Shown here piece by piece: positions 45,868 to 54,702 of a stretch of DNA of 64,000 nucleotides. The position numbers and the translations under genes are program-made. The notes under the pieces are model-generated. The model saw nothing but the letters and a program-made list of their open reading frames with translations. It ran no database searches and was not told the origin of the DNA. The stretch covers positions 2,418,001 to 2,482,000 of the forward strand of contig NZ_PGET01000001.1 of the NCBI RefSeq assembly GCF_002797975.1, in the 5' to 3' direction. The DNA comes from [Clostridium] celerecrescens 18A. Its GTDB lineage: Bacteria > Bacillota > Clostridia > Lachnospirales > Lachnospiraceae. The first letter of the stretch is position 1; each line of letters opens with the position of its first letter.

Positions 45868-46320
45868 TTATAAGGGAATCATCACTTTCTCGTACTGATA
45901 GTGTCCAGCTTCCACAATCATACGGCACATTGTGATTTCCAAATCAAAACGCCGTTTGCCGCAGCTACCGGGATTGAGAAACAGTACTCCCTCAATAATT
46001 TCTGCTGAATATTTGTGCGAATGACCATAGACCACCACGTCAATATTTGTCAGGTATCTGGGGACATCTTTCTTGTTATGAATGATGAAGAATCTCACTC
46101 CTTCAATTGTGACGGTAATGCTTTCAGGCAGGGCTTCCGCCCATTCTTTATCGTTGTTACCACGCACCACATAGGTCTCTCCGAGCTGTCGCATGGACTC
46201 GACAATGTATGGTGTGTTGATATCACCAGCATGAATGAAGCAATCAGCTTTAGCAAGTTCAGCTATAACAGGCTCCCGCAGCAGACCATGAGTATCGGAT
46301 AAGATTGCAATCAGTTTCAT
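45868..46320 (-). CDS. YfcE/MJ0936-type metallophosphodiesterase
   Basis: The ATG at 46320 (MKLIAILSDTHG) is preferred to a GTG three codons earlier. About 150 residues, the usual length of the family. All metal ligands are visible: DTH in SDTHG, GD in IHAGDI, GNND, His in FIIHNKK and GHSH. These enzymes cleave phosphodiesters; the natural substrate is mostly unknown. It is flanked by a YolD/polymerase pair upstream and is probably its own unit. Confidence 0.88.
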   Translation of the reverse strand: MKLIAILSDTHGLLREPVIAELAKADCFIHAGDINTPYIVESMRQLGETYVVRGNNDKEWAEALPESITVTIEGVRFFIIHNKKDVPRYLTNIDVVVYGHSHKYSAEIIEGVLFLNPGSCGKRRFDLEITMCRMIVEAGHYQYEKVMIPL

Positions 46321-46448
46321 GAAATTCACTTTCTAAATTGTAATGTTGTTAATAATCTCAGTGCTTATAAACAATGATACTCTCAGACAGGTTTTTATAA
46401 TTAACCCTTGGTTCAAAACGGCTCAATAAAGTCCTATTTATTCGTTAT

Positions 46449-46889
46449 TCATTCATCAGACGAATGGAACACTATATTTTCGAATATCTGCCCATCTATG
46501 CTAATTATTTCATCAATGGGAATCACTATGCCATCAGACATAACGACAACCCGTTCATATTTGTCTATCTTTTTAGCCGTACTGACAGCAGTAACATAGG
46601 CGCCGCCATTCTTCTTCCCATCCGGCTGAAAGTAAGTGATGGCAATCTCGGGTTGCTCTTTCAGCCGGTCTGCTATGATTTGCAGCTTATTGCTCAAAGT
46701 GTCCTTCATGGATTCGTCCAATTCTACTCGCACATCAGTCAGCCTTGCAGTTTCTTTCATAGCGGCATCATAGCCGGTCAGTGCAGCGAAAGGGGAAAAC
46801 TGAGCTGCCCGGTCAATGACTGCCATATGAGGGTGTGTCGCAGAGACATGGCGGGGTAGATGGATGATATCGTCATATGCCTTCGTCAT
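46449..46889 (-). CDS. YolD-like protein, partner of the Y-family polymerase
   Basis: It has 146 residues. YDDIIHLPRHVSATHPHMAV and AQFSPFAALTGYDAAMKETA are hallmarks of the YolD-like family. These proteins are encoded beside UvrX/YqjW-type polymerases in Firmicutes chromosomes, prophages and plasmids, and are thought to modulate them. The start overlaps the polymerase stop by 4 nt. Confidence 0.88.
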   Translation of the reverse strand: MTKAYDDIIHLPRHVSATHPHMAVIDRAAQFSPFAALTGYDAAMKETARLTDVRVELDESMKDTLSNKLQIIADRLKEQPEIAITYFQPDGKKNGGAYVTAVSTAKKIDKYERVVVMSDGIVIPIDEIISIDGQIFENIVFHSSDE

Positions 46890-48409
46890 GCCTTGTGTCC
46901 TCCTATCTGCCTGTTACGGTCTAATGTGGTAGCGCCTTCCTCCAGATTCATACCCTTTAAGATGGCGTTTTTTCCATATTTCTTTTTTATCTCCAGCATT
47001 GCTTTCTGTATACTTTTCTCACGTGCAAGCTCGGCTTCTTCCTCTTCTTTTTTTGCCTGGACAGCACCATAATCCGTAAAGAGATCAAGCTGTTCAAAGT
47101 TATCTGACTTTTGAACAGTTTCCTCATCCACAACATGATTTGCTGTGATGTTGACTCTCCTGACAAGGAGGTTTTTGTCAACAATGCGCTCAAACAATTC
47201 CGCGGCAGCATCCATGATCAATTTTGTAGAGGAGGTCTGTCTGCCAAGGTTTGCCGTGCCATGTGCAGATTTCGGAACGGCACGTCCGTAGTGGTCGATG
47301 GTGACCGCCCCATGGTATGAGTTTTTAATCATCGGGTTTGTCAGATTTTCAATATCGTATCCAACCGTTAAAACAAGCTGGTCGGTCACAAGCTTTTTAT
47401 CTACCAAATCAAGTACCAGCAGATCGGTCATTTCCCACACAATCAGCTTTGCTTTATCAAAAGTATAGGCGCTTTGTAATACCTGTCCCGATCCAATACT
47501 GTTTGTGCTCGGTTTATACGCTTTAATATCGGCAATCGTGCATGGCTCCCACCCCCATGCATGGTCTATCAACAACTCCGCATTGACTCCAAACAATTTG
47601 TACAATAAATCTTCTTTATAGTATTCGTTAGACTTACCTATCGAGCATCTTGCAATATCTCCCATAGTGAAGAGGCCTTGTTCCTCCAGCTTCTTAGAAT
47701 ATCCTCTGCCAACACGCCAAAAGTCGGTTAAAGGCCGATGTGACCACAGCAGACGTCGGTAGCTTATTTCGTCCAATTCTGCTATCTGCACTCCGTTTTG
47801 ATCCACCGGAATACGCTTTGCCTGAATATCCATAGCGATTTTGCAAAGGTACAAGTTTGTTCCAATTCCTGCTGATGCTGTAATACCAGTCGTTTTAAGA
47901 ACATCTAATATCATTTTTGTGACAAGCTCACGGGCTGAAAGATTGTAGGTGTTCAGATAATCGGTGGCATCGATGAATACCTCATCGATGGAGTAGACAT
48001 GAATATCTTCGGGCGCGATATACTTTAAGTAGATATTGTAAATCCGCGTGCTGTATTCGATATAATGCGCCATTCTCGGTGGAGCAGTAATATAGTCTAA
48101 CGAGATACCCGGTGCCTCTTTCAACTCCGTATCGTTGAAAGAGGCACCGGAAAAGGCTCGTTCCGGTATTTCGCGCAGCCGTGCCGCATTTACTTCCCTG
48201 ACCTTCTGCACGACCTCAAACAGCCTCGCCCTACCGGGAATCCCATATGCTTTAAGGGAGGGAGATACGGCAAGACAAATGGTTTTTTCGGTGCGGCTTG
48301 CATCAGCGACAACGAGATTCGTGGTCAGCGGATCAAGCCCTCGTTCCATACACTCGACCGAAGCGTAGAAGGATTTTAAATCGATTGCGAAATAGGTTCT
48401 GTTCTTCAT
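46886..48409 (-). CDS. Y-family translesion DNA polymerase (UvrX/DinB-like)
   Basis: The protein has 507 residues. The palm motif DLKSFYASVEC carries the first metal Asp, and YSIDEVF carries the second Asp/Glu pair. Helix-hairpin-helix DNA contacts follow (TASAGIGTNLYLCKIAMDI). Near the C-terminus QLDLF is a beta-clamp binding motif. Such enzymes copy past lesions at a cost in fidelity. It is about 90 residues longer than typical DinB, as in the UvrX group of mobile and accessory regions. No GAAC-N4-GTTC SOS box is visible upstream. Confidence 0.9.
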   Translation of the reverse strand: MKNRTYFAIDLKSFYASVECMERGLDPLTTNLVVADASRTEKTICLAVSPSLKAYGIPGRARLFEVVQKVREVNAARLREIPERAFSGASFNDTELKEAPGISLDYITAPPRMAHYIEYSTRIYNIYLKYIAPEDIHVYSIDEVFIDATDYLNTYNLSARELVTKMILDVLKTTGITASAGIGTNLYLCKIAMDIQAKRIPVDQNGVQIAELDEISYRRLLWSHRPLTDFWRVGRGYSKKLEEQGLFTMGDIARCSIGKSNEYYKEDLLYKLFGVNAELLIDHAWGWEPCTIADIKAYKPSTNSIGSGQVLQSAYTFDKAKLIVWEMTDLLVLDLVDKKLVTDQLVLTVGYDIENLTNPMIKNSYHGAVTIDHYGRAVPKSAHGTANLGRQTSSTKLIMDAAAELFERIVDKNLLVRRVNITANHVVDEETVQKSDNFEQLDLFTDYGAVQAKKEEEEAELAREKSIQKAMLEIKKKYGKNAILKGMNLEEGATTLDRNRQIGGHKA

Positions 48410-48550
48410 GTCTATTCTCCGGCCGCCTCCTCAATAATTTACCAATTTAATTTATGTCTCCATTACACATCTATCATAGTATGTACAACAGCAGCTTCAA
48501 AAGCACCATATCAGTATGCCCTTTCCGTCTTATATGCCTAATTAAAAAGT

Positions 48551-49360
48551 TTAATTGGTCAAAAGGGAATTATCTATGTTATCAAACAAATTTTCAATGG
48601 AGCTGCTCATAAAGGCAATAAGAGAAGTTATCTCAGCTTCTAAATCGCTCCAGCAATCTTCACATTCGCCCAAATAGGCTTTTCGAGCCATCTCGAGTAG
48701 CACAGCAAGATTTTGGGGAAGTCTGGGAATTACCCATTCTGCTGCCATATCTTTTGAACAAAGTTCGCCGGTGACTACTGTAAACCACATTCTGGCTAAT
48801 GTTAAAAGGACATTGCGTTCATCGCCCTTTACACCAGCAATCAAATTCGGCAAAGAACATCTGATTGATTTTTGGATGTCATTCATTGATATGGGCTCTA
48901 TTACTTTAATAGCTTCCGGTCCTTTCAAAGATAAACTATAGCTTCTTGCCTGCCACAAGAGTATTGCCACGTCAGTGTCATAACATGCTTGAGGAATATC
49001 CCCTGCCTCCATTTGCTCCCTTAGCCATTCTCCGTACATGAATTCACATTTAGGTGGAAACTGCCAGGGAACAATATCATTTTGATTGATTATAGTAACT
49101 TCAAGTGGCTTTAACTTTTCACATCCAATTTTGCCGGATATAAGCATTAAGTGTTTAGTTAATTCGTTTCTTGTTGCTTCTGTCAAATCTTGATTAACAA
49201 TCACTAAAATGTCAACATCACTGTTAATGTGCAGGCCTCCAAGTATCGCTGATCCATACAGATATATTCCTATTAATTGATTTTCAAATAGATCTTCGAT
49301 TACTTCCACTACCTTAAGGGCTTGATTTGGAACACATTTAAGGTTTATACTATTTGCCAT
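48551..49360 (-). CDS. ANT(9)-like spectinomycin nucleotidyltransferase
   Basis: The ATG at 49360 (MANSINLKCVPNQALKVVE) follows GGAGG by 8 nt. About 269 residues. GSAILGGLHINSDVDILVIV holds the GS...DxD catalytic core. PWQFPPKCEFMYGEWLRE and KGDERNVLLTLARMWFTVVT are shared with ANT(9) and, more distantly, AadA. Members adenylylate spectinomycin (and streptomycin for AadA). Resistance in this host is inferred, not shown. It is downstream of a MarR gene on the same strand, with no transposase nearby. Confidence 0.85.
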   Translation of the reverse strand: MANSINLKCVPNQALKVVEVIEDLFENQLIGIYLYGSAILGGLHINSDVDILVIVNQDLTEATRNELTKHLMLISGKIGCEKLKPLEVTIINQNDIVPWQFPPKCEFMYGEWLREQMEAGDIPQACYDTDVAILLWQARSYSLSLKGPEAIKVIEPISMNDIQKSIRCSLPNLIAGVKGDERNVLLTLARMWFTVVTGELCSKDMAAEWVIPRLPQNLAVLLEMARKAYLGECEDCWSDLEAEITSLIAFMSSSIENLFDNIDNSLLTN

Positions 49361-49435
49361 GTAAATTTCCTCCTTCATTCCCTAAATTGCCTGTATGGCA
49401 TAATGCCAATCTCTTTTACAAGTCATTTGCAGTTC

Positions 49436-49606
49436 TCAGATATGCCTTAAGTTTTTTACCAAGACCGATTCCACATCCCGTCGTAAAGCTTTGGCTTGCT
49501 CAAAAAGATTGTTTCAGTAGTCCAATCCCACCAGCGGAGTATTGCTGCGGCAACGCCACCGGAATGATACCCACAATATATTCGTCAATTCGATATAATC
49601 TTGTAA
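49436..49606 (-). pseudogene. Possible gene relic between marR and the ANT(9) gene
   Basis: Past the MarR stop, one frame reads TRLYRIDEYIVGIIPVALPQ and on to GGIGLLKQSF, then stops. A +1 shift at TTTTT continues as EQAKALRRDVESVLVKNLRH. The joined reading looks protein-like but has no start codon, so it may be a frameshifted fragment. It is not identified and may be chance. Confidence 0.3.
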
Positions 49607-49609
49607 GTG

Positions 49610-50029
49610 TTATTCTTCAATTCCATTTATATAATCTGCCATAAAATTTAGTACTTCCGTGAAAACAGCTATTTTACCCTCGGAAAATACCTTTTCAACT
49701 GCATTCAGTACAGAGTCCGTTTTCATACTTTGGCTGCTCTTCTTTACTCTATCGGATAATGAGATGTAAAAGAACCGCTTATCTTGTGTAGACTGGACTT
49801 TTTGAATTAGCCCCAACTCTTCTAGCTCATTTACCTTTTGAGTCACGGCAGGACGGGAAAGTCCTAATTTTTCTGCCAGTTCGCTGACCGTCGTTCTTTC
49901 TCTGTGTCCAATGATAAACAAATGCAGAATATTGATATAACTGGTTTCTTTGCCCCAATCGCTATTTTTCATTTCATTATATTGATCCATGTCGATAGCT
50001 CGCATGAATCGCTCAAAAGCTTCTCTCAA
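49610..50029 (-). CDS. MarR-family repressor
   Basis: The TTG at 50029 (LREAFERFMRAIDMDQYNEM) is chosen because TGGAGGT lies 4 nt before it; an earlier ATG would place the promoter -10 inside the gene. About 139 residues. The winged helix is TVSELAEKLGLSRPAVTQKV with wing STQDKRFFYISL. Two matching palindromes flank its promoter, so it is autoregulated. The ANT(9)-like gene lies 250 nt downstream and may be a target. Confidence 0.85.
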   Translation of the reverse strand: MREAFERFMRAIDMDQYNEMKNSDWGKETSYINILHLFIIGHRERTTVSELAEKLGLSRPAVTQKVNELEELGLIQKVQSTQDKRFFYISLSDRVKKSSQSMKTDSVLNAVEKVFSEGKIAVFTEVLNFMADYINGIEE

Positions 50030-50047
50030 GAATACCTCCAGATATAA

Positions 50048-50117
50048 TAGTTTCAAATACAAAACTATTATATCATCCATAAAGAAAATCATCAAGTAGT
50101 TTCGTTTTTGAAACTAC
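50048..50117 (-). promoter_or_regulatory. MarR promoter flanked by two operators
   Basis: TTGATG (50095-50090), 17 nt, TATAAT (50072-50067) on the minus strand. Operators are GTAGTTTC-N6-GAAACTAC (50096-50117) just upstream and TAGTTT-N8-AAACTA (50048-50067) just downstream, both with the TAGTTT/AAACTA halves. Confidence 0.85.
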
Positions 50118-50222
50118 CATTCTAAGATCTTAACAAATATAATTCAAACAACCAGCAAAACACCCAAAGTGATCCAGGTGATTTGGCGGTTACCTGCTTC
50201 GCCACACTTAAGCTATGTAAAT

Positions 50223-50254
50223 AAAAAGAGTGTGCGAATAGCCCCTACTCTTTT
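50223..50254 (-). terminator. Terminator of the eut operon
   Basis: AAAAGAGT / ACTCTTTT stem (15-nt loop) followed by T-rich sequence on the minus strand, about 95 nt past the eutQ stop. Confidence 0.65.
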
Positions 50255-50346
50255 CATAAAAAGATTGGGCAGTATTCCAATAGAAAGCTTCTGTTTTGCT
50301 TATAGATACTGCCTCGTAATTTTCATCTATTTCCACTATTTGCTTT

Positions 50347-50805
50347 TTATTTATTTTGCCAATCAGCCGGATAAGTCACATAGATAAATCTTGCCTTTCC
50401 TTCAACGGAAAACTGGATCCTTGATCCTCTTGGAATCAAAATCAATTCTCCTGCACCTGCTGTGATACGACGGCCATCTATGATAATAGTTAAAGTTCCT
50501 TCAATAATATAATCAATTTCATCATACCCTAACGTCCAATCGAAGGTAGTATCTTCCATTACCATTAGCCCGCAACCTAACCTGGGACTTTCAGTAAGCG
50601 ATACTAAATCCTTTGTATACACTTTATGATTAGGATTACCTGTGTCCAATCGGTCTTCTTCACTTACAGAAAACAATGGAAGCGAAATGGACATTACACC
50701 ACTGGAATCAACATGCCTCTTTGTAGAATCATTTAACTTATTGCTGTATTCTTCCATTATAATACTACGAACTAACTTTTCAATTTCTGATCTGTCTATA
50801 TTCAA
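50347..50805 (-). CDS. eutQ: EutQ, ethanolamine utilisation cupin protein
   Basis: It has 152 residues. The N-terminal amphipathic helix (IEKLVRSIIMEEYSNK) looks like an encapsulation peptide for the microcompartment. The C-terminal half is a cupin barrel (GYDEIDYIIEGTLTIIIDGR, GELILIPRGSRIQFS) typical of EutQ. Acetate kinase activity has been reported for EutQ of Salmonella; whether this one has it is not visible. Last gene of the operon, 45 nt after eutH. Confidence 0.9.
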   Translation of the reverse strand: MNIDRSEIEKLVRSIIMEEYSNKLNDSTKRHVDSSGVMSISLPLFSVSEEDRLDTGNPNHKVYTKDLVSLTESPRLGCGLMVMEDTTFDWTLGYDEIDYIIEGTLTIIIDGRRITAGAGELILIPRGSRIQFSVEGKARFIYVTYPADWQNK

Positions 50806-50849
50806 GATCTTACCCCTCCATCCGTACTTAAATCTCTATCGTATTCGCA

Positions 50850-51935
50850 TTATTCAATCCTAAATACACGTTTCGATAAAAATATGGCAACAAAAATGGC
50901 AGAAATACCACCGACCAGTTTGCCAATAATCATTGGAGTAATCAACGCTGGGGCAACACCAGCCGTAAATCCTAAATGATCACCAAATGTAAACGATGCT
51001 GAAACTGCAAAAGCGATATTAATTACCTTTCCACGTTTATCCATATCTTTTACGGTTTGAAACATGGCAATATTGTTTGCAAGAGAAGCAATAAGACCTG
51101 CTGCTGCAATATCATTCATTCCTAACAAATGGCCTAGTTTCATCAATGGTTTCTTGAATATCTTTGTAATCAGGAACACCAATCCATAAGCACCAGCTAA
51201 AGTGATGGCAATACCACCAACTGTTTGGAATCCAACTTCAAGTGTATCTTGATTTCCAAATACTTTGATACCTAATAGTAAGTCTAACCCTCCGATTGCC
51301 AACCCAATGGCTCCAACAGCCACTATGATTTTCCCAAATACATTGAACCCTTTAATCATTCCTTCAGGAATTTTAAATAGTCCAATTGAAATTAAAACCG
51401 CTACAACTATGATAGGTATTAAATTCATAAAAACTTTAATGATTGGCATACCCATCATGATTCCTGAAACTAATGCTCCAATTGGAATTGTCACGATCCC
51501 ACATAATACTCCTTGTGCCAGATACTTTGTATCTTCATTATTTATAATCCCCAATCCAACTGGGATTGTAAATACAAGTGTTGCTCCCATCATGGCACCT
51601 AAAATACCACCTGAGAAAAGTACAATTGATGGGTCAGAAGTCATTTGCTGTGCTAAGAAAAAACCACCCATATCATTTGCTAACAGTGTTCCTGCAAACA
51701 TTGCCGGATCTGCTCCTAACAATTTGTATACAGGAACAATGATAGGACTCAGCCAATCTGATAACTTCGGTGCTAAAACAATGATACCAGCCATAGATAG
51801 TGCTAAGGATCCCATTGCCAGGATACCTTCTTCAAATTGTTTACCTAAACCAGTTTTATTACCCAGTGAACGGTCGATTGCACCAATGACCATTATTATT
51901 ACCATAAGCCAAATTATGATTTCATTTATACTCAT
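50850..51935 (-). CDS. eutH: EutH, ethanolamine permease
   Basis: This 361-residue protein has about ten hydrophobic segments. SINEIIIWLMVIIMVIGAID at the start, LLANDMGGFFLAQQMTSDPS and FAVSASFTFGDHLGFTAGVA are EutH hallmarks. It admits ethanolamine across the cell membrane and matters when the protonated form dominates. It lies between eutN and eutQ, as in other Firmicutes. Confidence 0.93.
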   Translation of the reverse strand: MSINEIIIWLMVIIMVIGAIDRSLGNKTGLGKQFEEGILAMGSLALSMAGIIVLAPKLSDWLSPIIVPVYKLLGADPAMFAGTLLANDMGGFFLAQQMTSDPSIVLFSGGILGAMMGATLVFTIPVGLGIINNEDTKYLAQGVLCGIVTIPIGALVSGIMMGMPIIKVFMNLIPIIVVAVLISIGLFKIPEGMIKGFNVFGKIIVAVGAIGLAIGGLDLLLGIKVFGNQDTLEVGFQTVGGIAITLAGAYGLVFLITKIFKKPLMKLGHLLGMNDIAAAGLIASLANNIAMFQTVKDMDKRGKVINIAFAVSASFTFGDHLGFTAGVAPALITPMIIGKLVGGISAIFVAIFLSKRVFRIE

Positions 51936-51959
51936 TCATTTCACTCCATTCAGTTTTTA

Positions 51960-52232
51960 TCATTCCTTTGGATAGTCCACCGTGTCGATAATACCGACAA
52001 TAACCATATCAACAGGAATACTTTTACCTTCAAAAGACAGACGACCAGAGCTGCCAGTCGTAATCAGTACAGATTCTCCAATCCCCGCACCTACATGGTC
52101 AACAGCAACAACCAGAGCAGGATCAGCCTCATGTTCGTTTCGTTGTTTTTCAATAAGCAGGAACTTTAAACCATTTAACTTTTCATCCTTGCGAGTAGCC
52201 CATAAGCTGCCTACAACTTTTCCAATGAACAT
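51960..52232 (-). CDS. eutN: EutN/CcmL-type pentameric vertex protein
   Basis: The ATG at 52232 (MFIGKVVGSLWATRKDEKLN) follows GGAG by 6 nt. About 90 residues. The beta-barrel pattern VAVDHVGAGIGESVLITTGS and VDMVIVGIIDTVD is that of EutN/CcmL, which caps the vertices of the shell. Encoded 13 nt after the Firmicutes-specific eut protein. Confidence 0.93.
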   Translation of the reverse strand: MFIGKVVGSLWATRKDEKLNGLKFLLIEKQRNEHEADPALVVAVDHVGAGIGESVLITTGSSGRLSFEGKSIPVDMVIVGIIDTVDYPKE

Positions 52233-52245
52233 AGCATGCTCCTTT

Positions 52246-52863
52246 CTATACGATCTCAACACCTAAATCACGCAAATAATCCCTGGCCAATGCTGTAACA
52301 ATGATGTTCTTATCTGTTTCAAAGATGTCTCCTGCATGTAAGTTCAGTTTTCGTACTTTTGCTACGGTAAGAAGCTCTTTCCTATCACTTTTATTAGCTT
52401 TATCGTTTACTTCCTGATTGATCGCGCCATTAATCTTTTCAAAATGCTTTAACGGAAGTATAGAAGCACCATATCTTACCAATTGGTTTTTATAATTCTC
52501 AAGGACCTGCAGCAATGCCCGCGGAGCCACATGCTGACTTGCATGAAGTTCCATTCCTTCTTCTAAGAAAAAAACTTTCTTCCCATTTAAAAAATGTTGA
52601 AAAATCATTACTTCATCTTCTGTTTGAGGAAGTCCAAGTGCAATGCGATTCATATTTAAAATAGTTAGTTCAGTAACGATTATGATATCCGTATCAGATT
52701 TATCTTTTAATGACGCTATTTTATAGTTTCTTTTTTCATAGTAAGTCCGAATACTTGAATATTCTTTTCCTATAAATACAACGGTCTTTCTATGCTCTTC
52801 CTTCTGCAGACGTTGTATGATAATATCAGTGATTTTCTGCACTACTATTTCAATATTGTCCAT
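52246..52863 (-). CDS. Firmicutes-specific ethanolamine utilisation protein
   Basis: The ATG at 52863 (MDNIEIVVQKITDIIIQRLQ) follows AGAGG by 8 nt. About 205 residues. The first 25 form an amphipathic helix like an encapsulation peptide, so the protein may be cargo. The rest alternates strands and helices (TVVFIGKEYSSIRTYYEKRN, IIIVTELTILNMNRIALGLP) and ends in a small domain with GDIFETDKNIIVTALARDYL. It holds the slot between pduL and eutN taken in Listeria and Enterococcus by a hypothetical eut protein absent from Proteobacteria. Function unknown. Confidence 0.7.
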   Translation of the reverse strand: MDNIEIVVQKITDIIIQRLQKEEHRKTVVFIGKEYSSIRTYYEKRNYKIASLKDKSDTDIIIVTELTILNMNRIALGLPQTEDEVMIFQHFLNGKKVFFLEEGMELHASQHVAPRALLQVLENYKNQLVRYGASILPLKHFEKINGAINQEVNDKANKSDRKELLTVAKVRKLNLHAGDIFETDKNIIVTALARDYLRDLGVEIV

Positions 52864-52868
52864 CCATA

Positions 52869-53504
52869 TCACCTCTTAACAATACACCCACGTACACCTT
52901 TGCTATGACCGCAAGCATTTGCTTCATCGTAATCAATGTGCATATAAGTCTCAAACTTGGGACTTATTCTCACCATAACGTCCTCAAATATAAGTGGTCT
53001 TTTACTAAACACTTGAACAGATACTCTCTCTTGATCTTTAACACCTAACTTTTCAGCATCTGTATCTTTTACATGAATATGGCGTTTTGCAACTATCACA
53101 CCTCTATCTAAAACAATAGACTTAGAGCCATTCCTCACAATAATCCCTGGAGTGTTTTCAATATTTCCGCTTAATTGAACCGGCGCTTTTACACCCAGTG
53201 AACGTGCATCTGTTAATGAAACCTCCACCTGACAGTTTTTTCGCTCTGGTCCAAGAATGATAACATCGTGAATCGTACCTTTCGGTCCTTCAATACTTAC
53301 TCGTTCTTCTGATGCAAATTCGCCTGGCTGTGATAAATACTTTGTTGGGTGCAATTGATACCCCTCACCAAAGAGAGTATCGATTGCCTCCCGATTCAGA
53401 TGGATATGGCGTCCACTTGCTTCAATTTCAAAAGATTGAACCATTACTTCTTGTATACGAGAGACAACTGTATCTACAATTGTGTCAATACTATAATCAG
53501 TCAT
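52869..53504 (-). CDS. pduL: PduL-type phosphotransacylase (EutD role)
   Basis: It has 211 residues. The zinc-binding histidines lie in ASGRHIHLN, AKRHIHV and YMHIDYDEANAC, the pattern of PduL. The N-terminal helix (SIDTIVDTVVSRIQEVMVQS) is a probable encapsulation peptide. It converts acetyl-CoA and phosphate to acetyl-phosphate and frees CoA for EutE inside the compartment. Confidence 0.93.
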   Translation of the reverse strand: MTDYSIDTIVDTVVSRIQEVMVQSFEIEASGRHIHLNREAIDTLFGEGYQLHPTKYLSQPGEFASEERVSIEGPKGTIHDVIILGPERKNCQVEVSLTDARSLGVKAPVQLSGNIENTPGIIVRNGSKSIVLDRGVIVAKRHIHVKDTDAEKLGVKDQERVSVQVFSKRPLIFEDVMVRISPKFETYMHIDYDEANACGHSKGVRGCIVKR

Positions 53505-53514
53505 ATTCTCACCC

Positions 53515-54252
53515 CTATTCTACAGAATATTCTTTCATCTGCACCATCAAAACCCAACAATAATCCTTCAAAGTAGTTGCTATGGAAATGCATTTTATAT
53601 AATCCTCAAATTTCAGGCCTTCCTTCATTTCTTTTGCAATAAAGTGTTCTAATTCCTGTAAATATGCATGTAACTCAAATAAAGCTATGACACATTCTTC
53701 ATCTTTATAGGTTGGAATAAAGGAACCTTCCGGATATATACTGTCAACGTATGGCTTTTTATCTTCCAACATCTTTTCAATTTCCTGTACCAGATCTAAC
53801 CTGTATGAAGCTAAAGTCTCCATTGTTATTGTCTTGACTACCATAAGGATAGTATTTAAAGCCTCTACCAGCTCCGTATTTCCTATACTATAACTTTTCT
53901 TTTGTAAAGTCACTATATGGCTTATTGTAATATTAATTTTAATTCCAAATTGATAAGTTAAGTGACTTTTCCACATAACTTGTCCATTTCTATTTTTAAC
54001 TATTAAAACATCTTGGATATTTTTTGCATTTTGGGGTTCATTAACGTTCAACTGGGTCATTGGGAAGGTTGCTTCTTGTGTCTTAGCTTCAGATGCTTCT
54101 GGTATTTTCATATATTCAATTGTAATATCCTTTAAATATTCTTTTGCAGAAGGTGTAATCACAGTCCCAGGCTCTAAAACTAAGAATTTTGTTTCTTTTA
54201 AGTTCGTCGTACGTAGCAGTCTTTTTATTTTACTTTCCGTTAAAATGGCCAT
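53515..54252 (-). CDS. eutT: EutT-like cobalamin adenosyltransferase family protein
   Basis: The product has 245 residues. The N-terminal pattern KETKFLVLEPGTVITPSAKE matches the start of EutT. The C-terminal half is helical, as in the adenosyltransferases. The HX11CCxxC metal motif of enterobacterial EutT is not present. A PduO-type adenosyltransferase is also encoded in this operon, so one of the two may be redundant or have another role. Position between eutM and pduL is as in Listeria. Confidence 0.65.
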   Translation of the reverse strand: MAILTESKIKRLLRTTNLKETKFLVLEPGTVITPSAKEYLKDITIEYMKIPEASEAKTQEATFPMTQLNVNEPQNAKNIQDVLIVKNRNGQVMWKSHLTYQFGIKINITISHIVTLQKKSYSIGNTELVEALNTILMVVKTITMETLASYRLDLVQEIEKMLEDKKPYVDSIYPEGSFIPTYKDEECVIALFELHAYLQELEHFIAKEMKEGLKFEDYIKCISIATTLKDYCWVLMVQMKEYSVE

Positions 54253-54273
54253 TAGTACTCACTTCCCCTCGCT

Positions 54274-54313
54274 AAAGAAAAGGCTGGGCATACGCTTTTA
54301 TTATGCCTCAGCC
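54274..54313 (-). terminator. Internal terminator between eutM and eutT
   Basis: GGCTG-A-GGCATA / TATGCC-CAGCC stem (one bulged A) followed by TTTTCTTT on the minus strand. It lies 32 nt past the eutM stop and would make eutM transcripts far more abundant than downstream genes, unless readthrough is controlled. Confidence 0.75.
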
Positions 54314-54344
54314 TCACTTTAAATCTTGCAACTTTAAGCGTTCA

Positions 54345-54644
54345 TCATGAGTTCGAAGCCTGTGAATCGTATTTTGGCAGGATTACATCTACTTCCATAT
54401 GCGGACGTGGAATTACATGAACAGATATTAATTCACCAACTGCTTCTGCTGCTGCGGCTCCAGCATCTGTTGCAGCTTTAACAGCTCCTACATCCCCACG
54501 AACCATAACTGTTACCAGTCCGCCACCTACTTGTTCTTTTCCAATTAACGTCACATTTGCTGCTTTAACCATTGCATCTGCTGCCTCTACTGCAGCTACC
54601 AATCCTTTTGTTTCAATCATTCCCAATGCGTTTGTATTAGCCAT
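54345..54644 (-). CDS. eutM: EutM, major hexameric shell protein
   Basis: It has 99 residues. A single BMC domain ([48 protein letters not shown]) is almost canonical for EutM/PduA. It forms the flat facets of the shell, with small pores. AGGAGGAAG precedes the ATG. The strong terminator after it fits its need for high expression. Confidence 0.96.
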   Translation of the reverse strand: MANTNALGMIETKGLVAAVEAADAMVKAANVTLIGKEQVGGGLVTVMVRGDVGAVKAATDAGAAAAEAVGELISVHVIPRPHMEVDVILPKYDSQASNS

Positions 54645-54702
54645 TGTATCTTCCTCCTAGATTATATTTTTAATTAGTTATCAATGATTGTTTTGCTCTT
54701 GC

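Noticed and set aside
48410..48550. SOS box upstream of the Y-family polymerase
   Set aside because: No GAAC-N4-GTTC match was found in this stretch.
51265..51975. 236-residue plus-strand frame
   Set aside because: Lies opposite eutH; Pro/Ile/Thr-rich antisense of a membrane protein.
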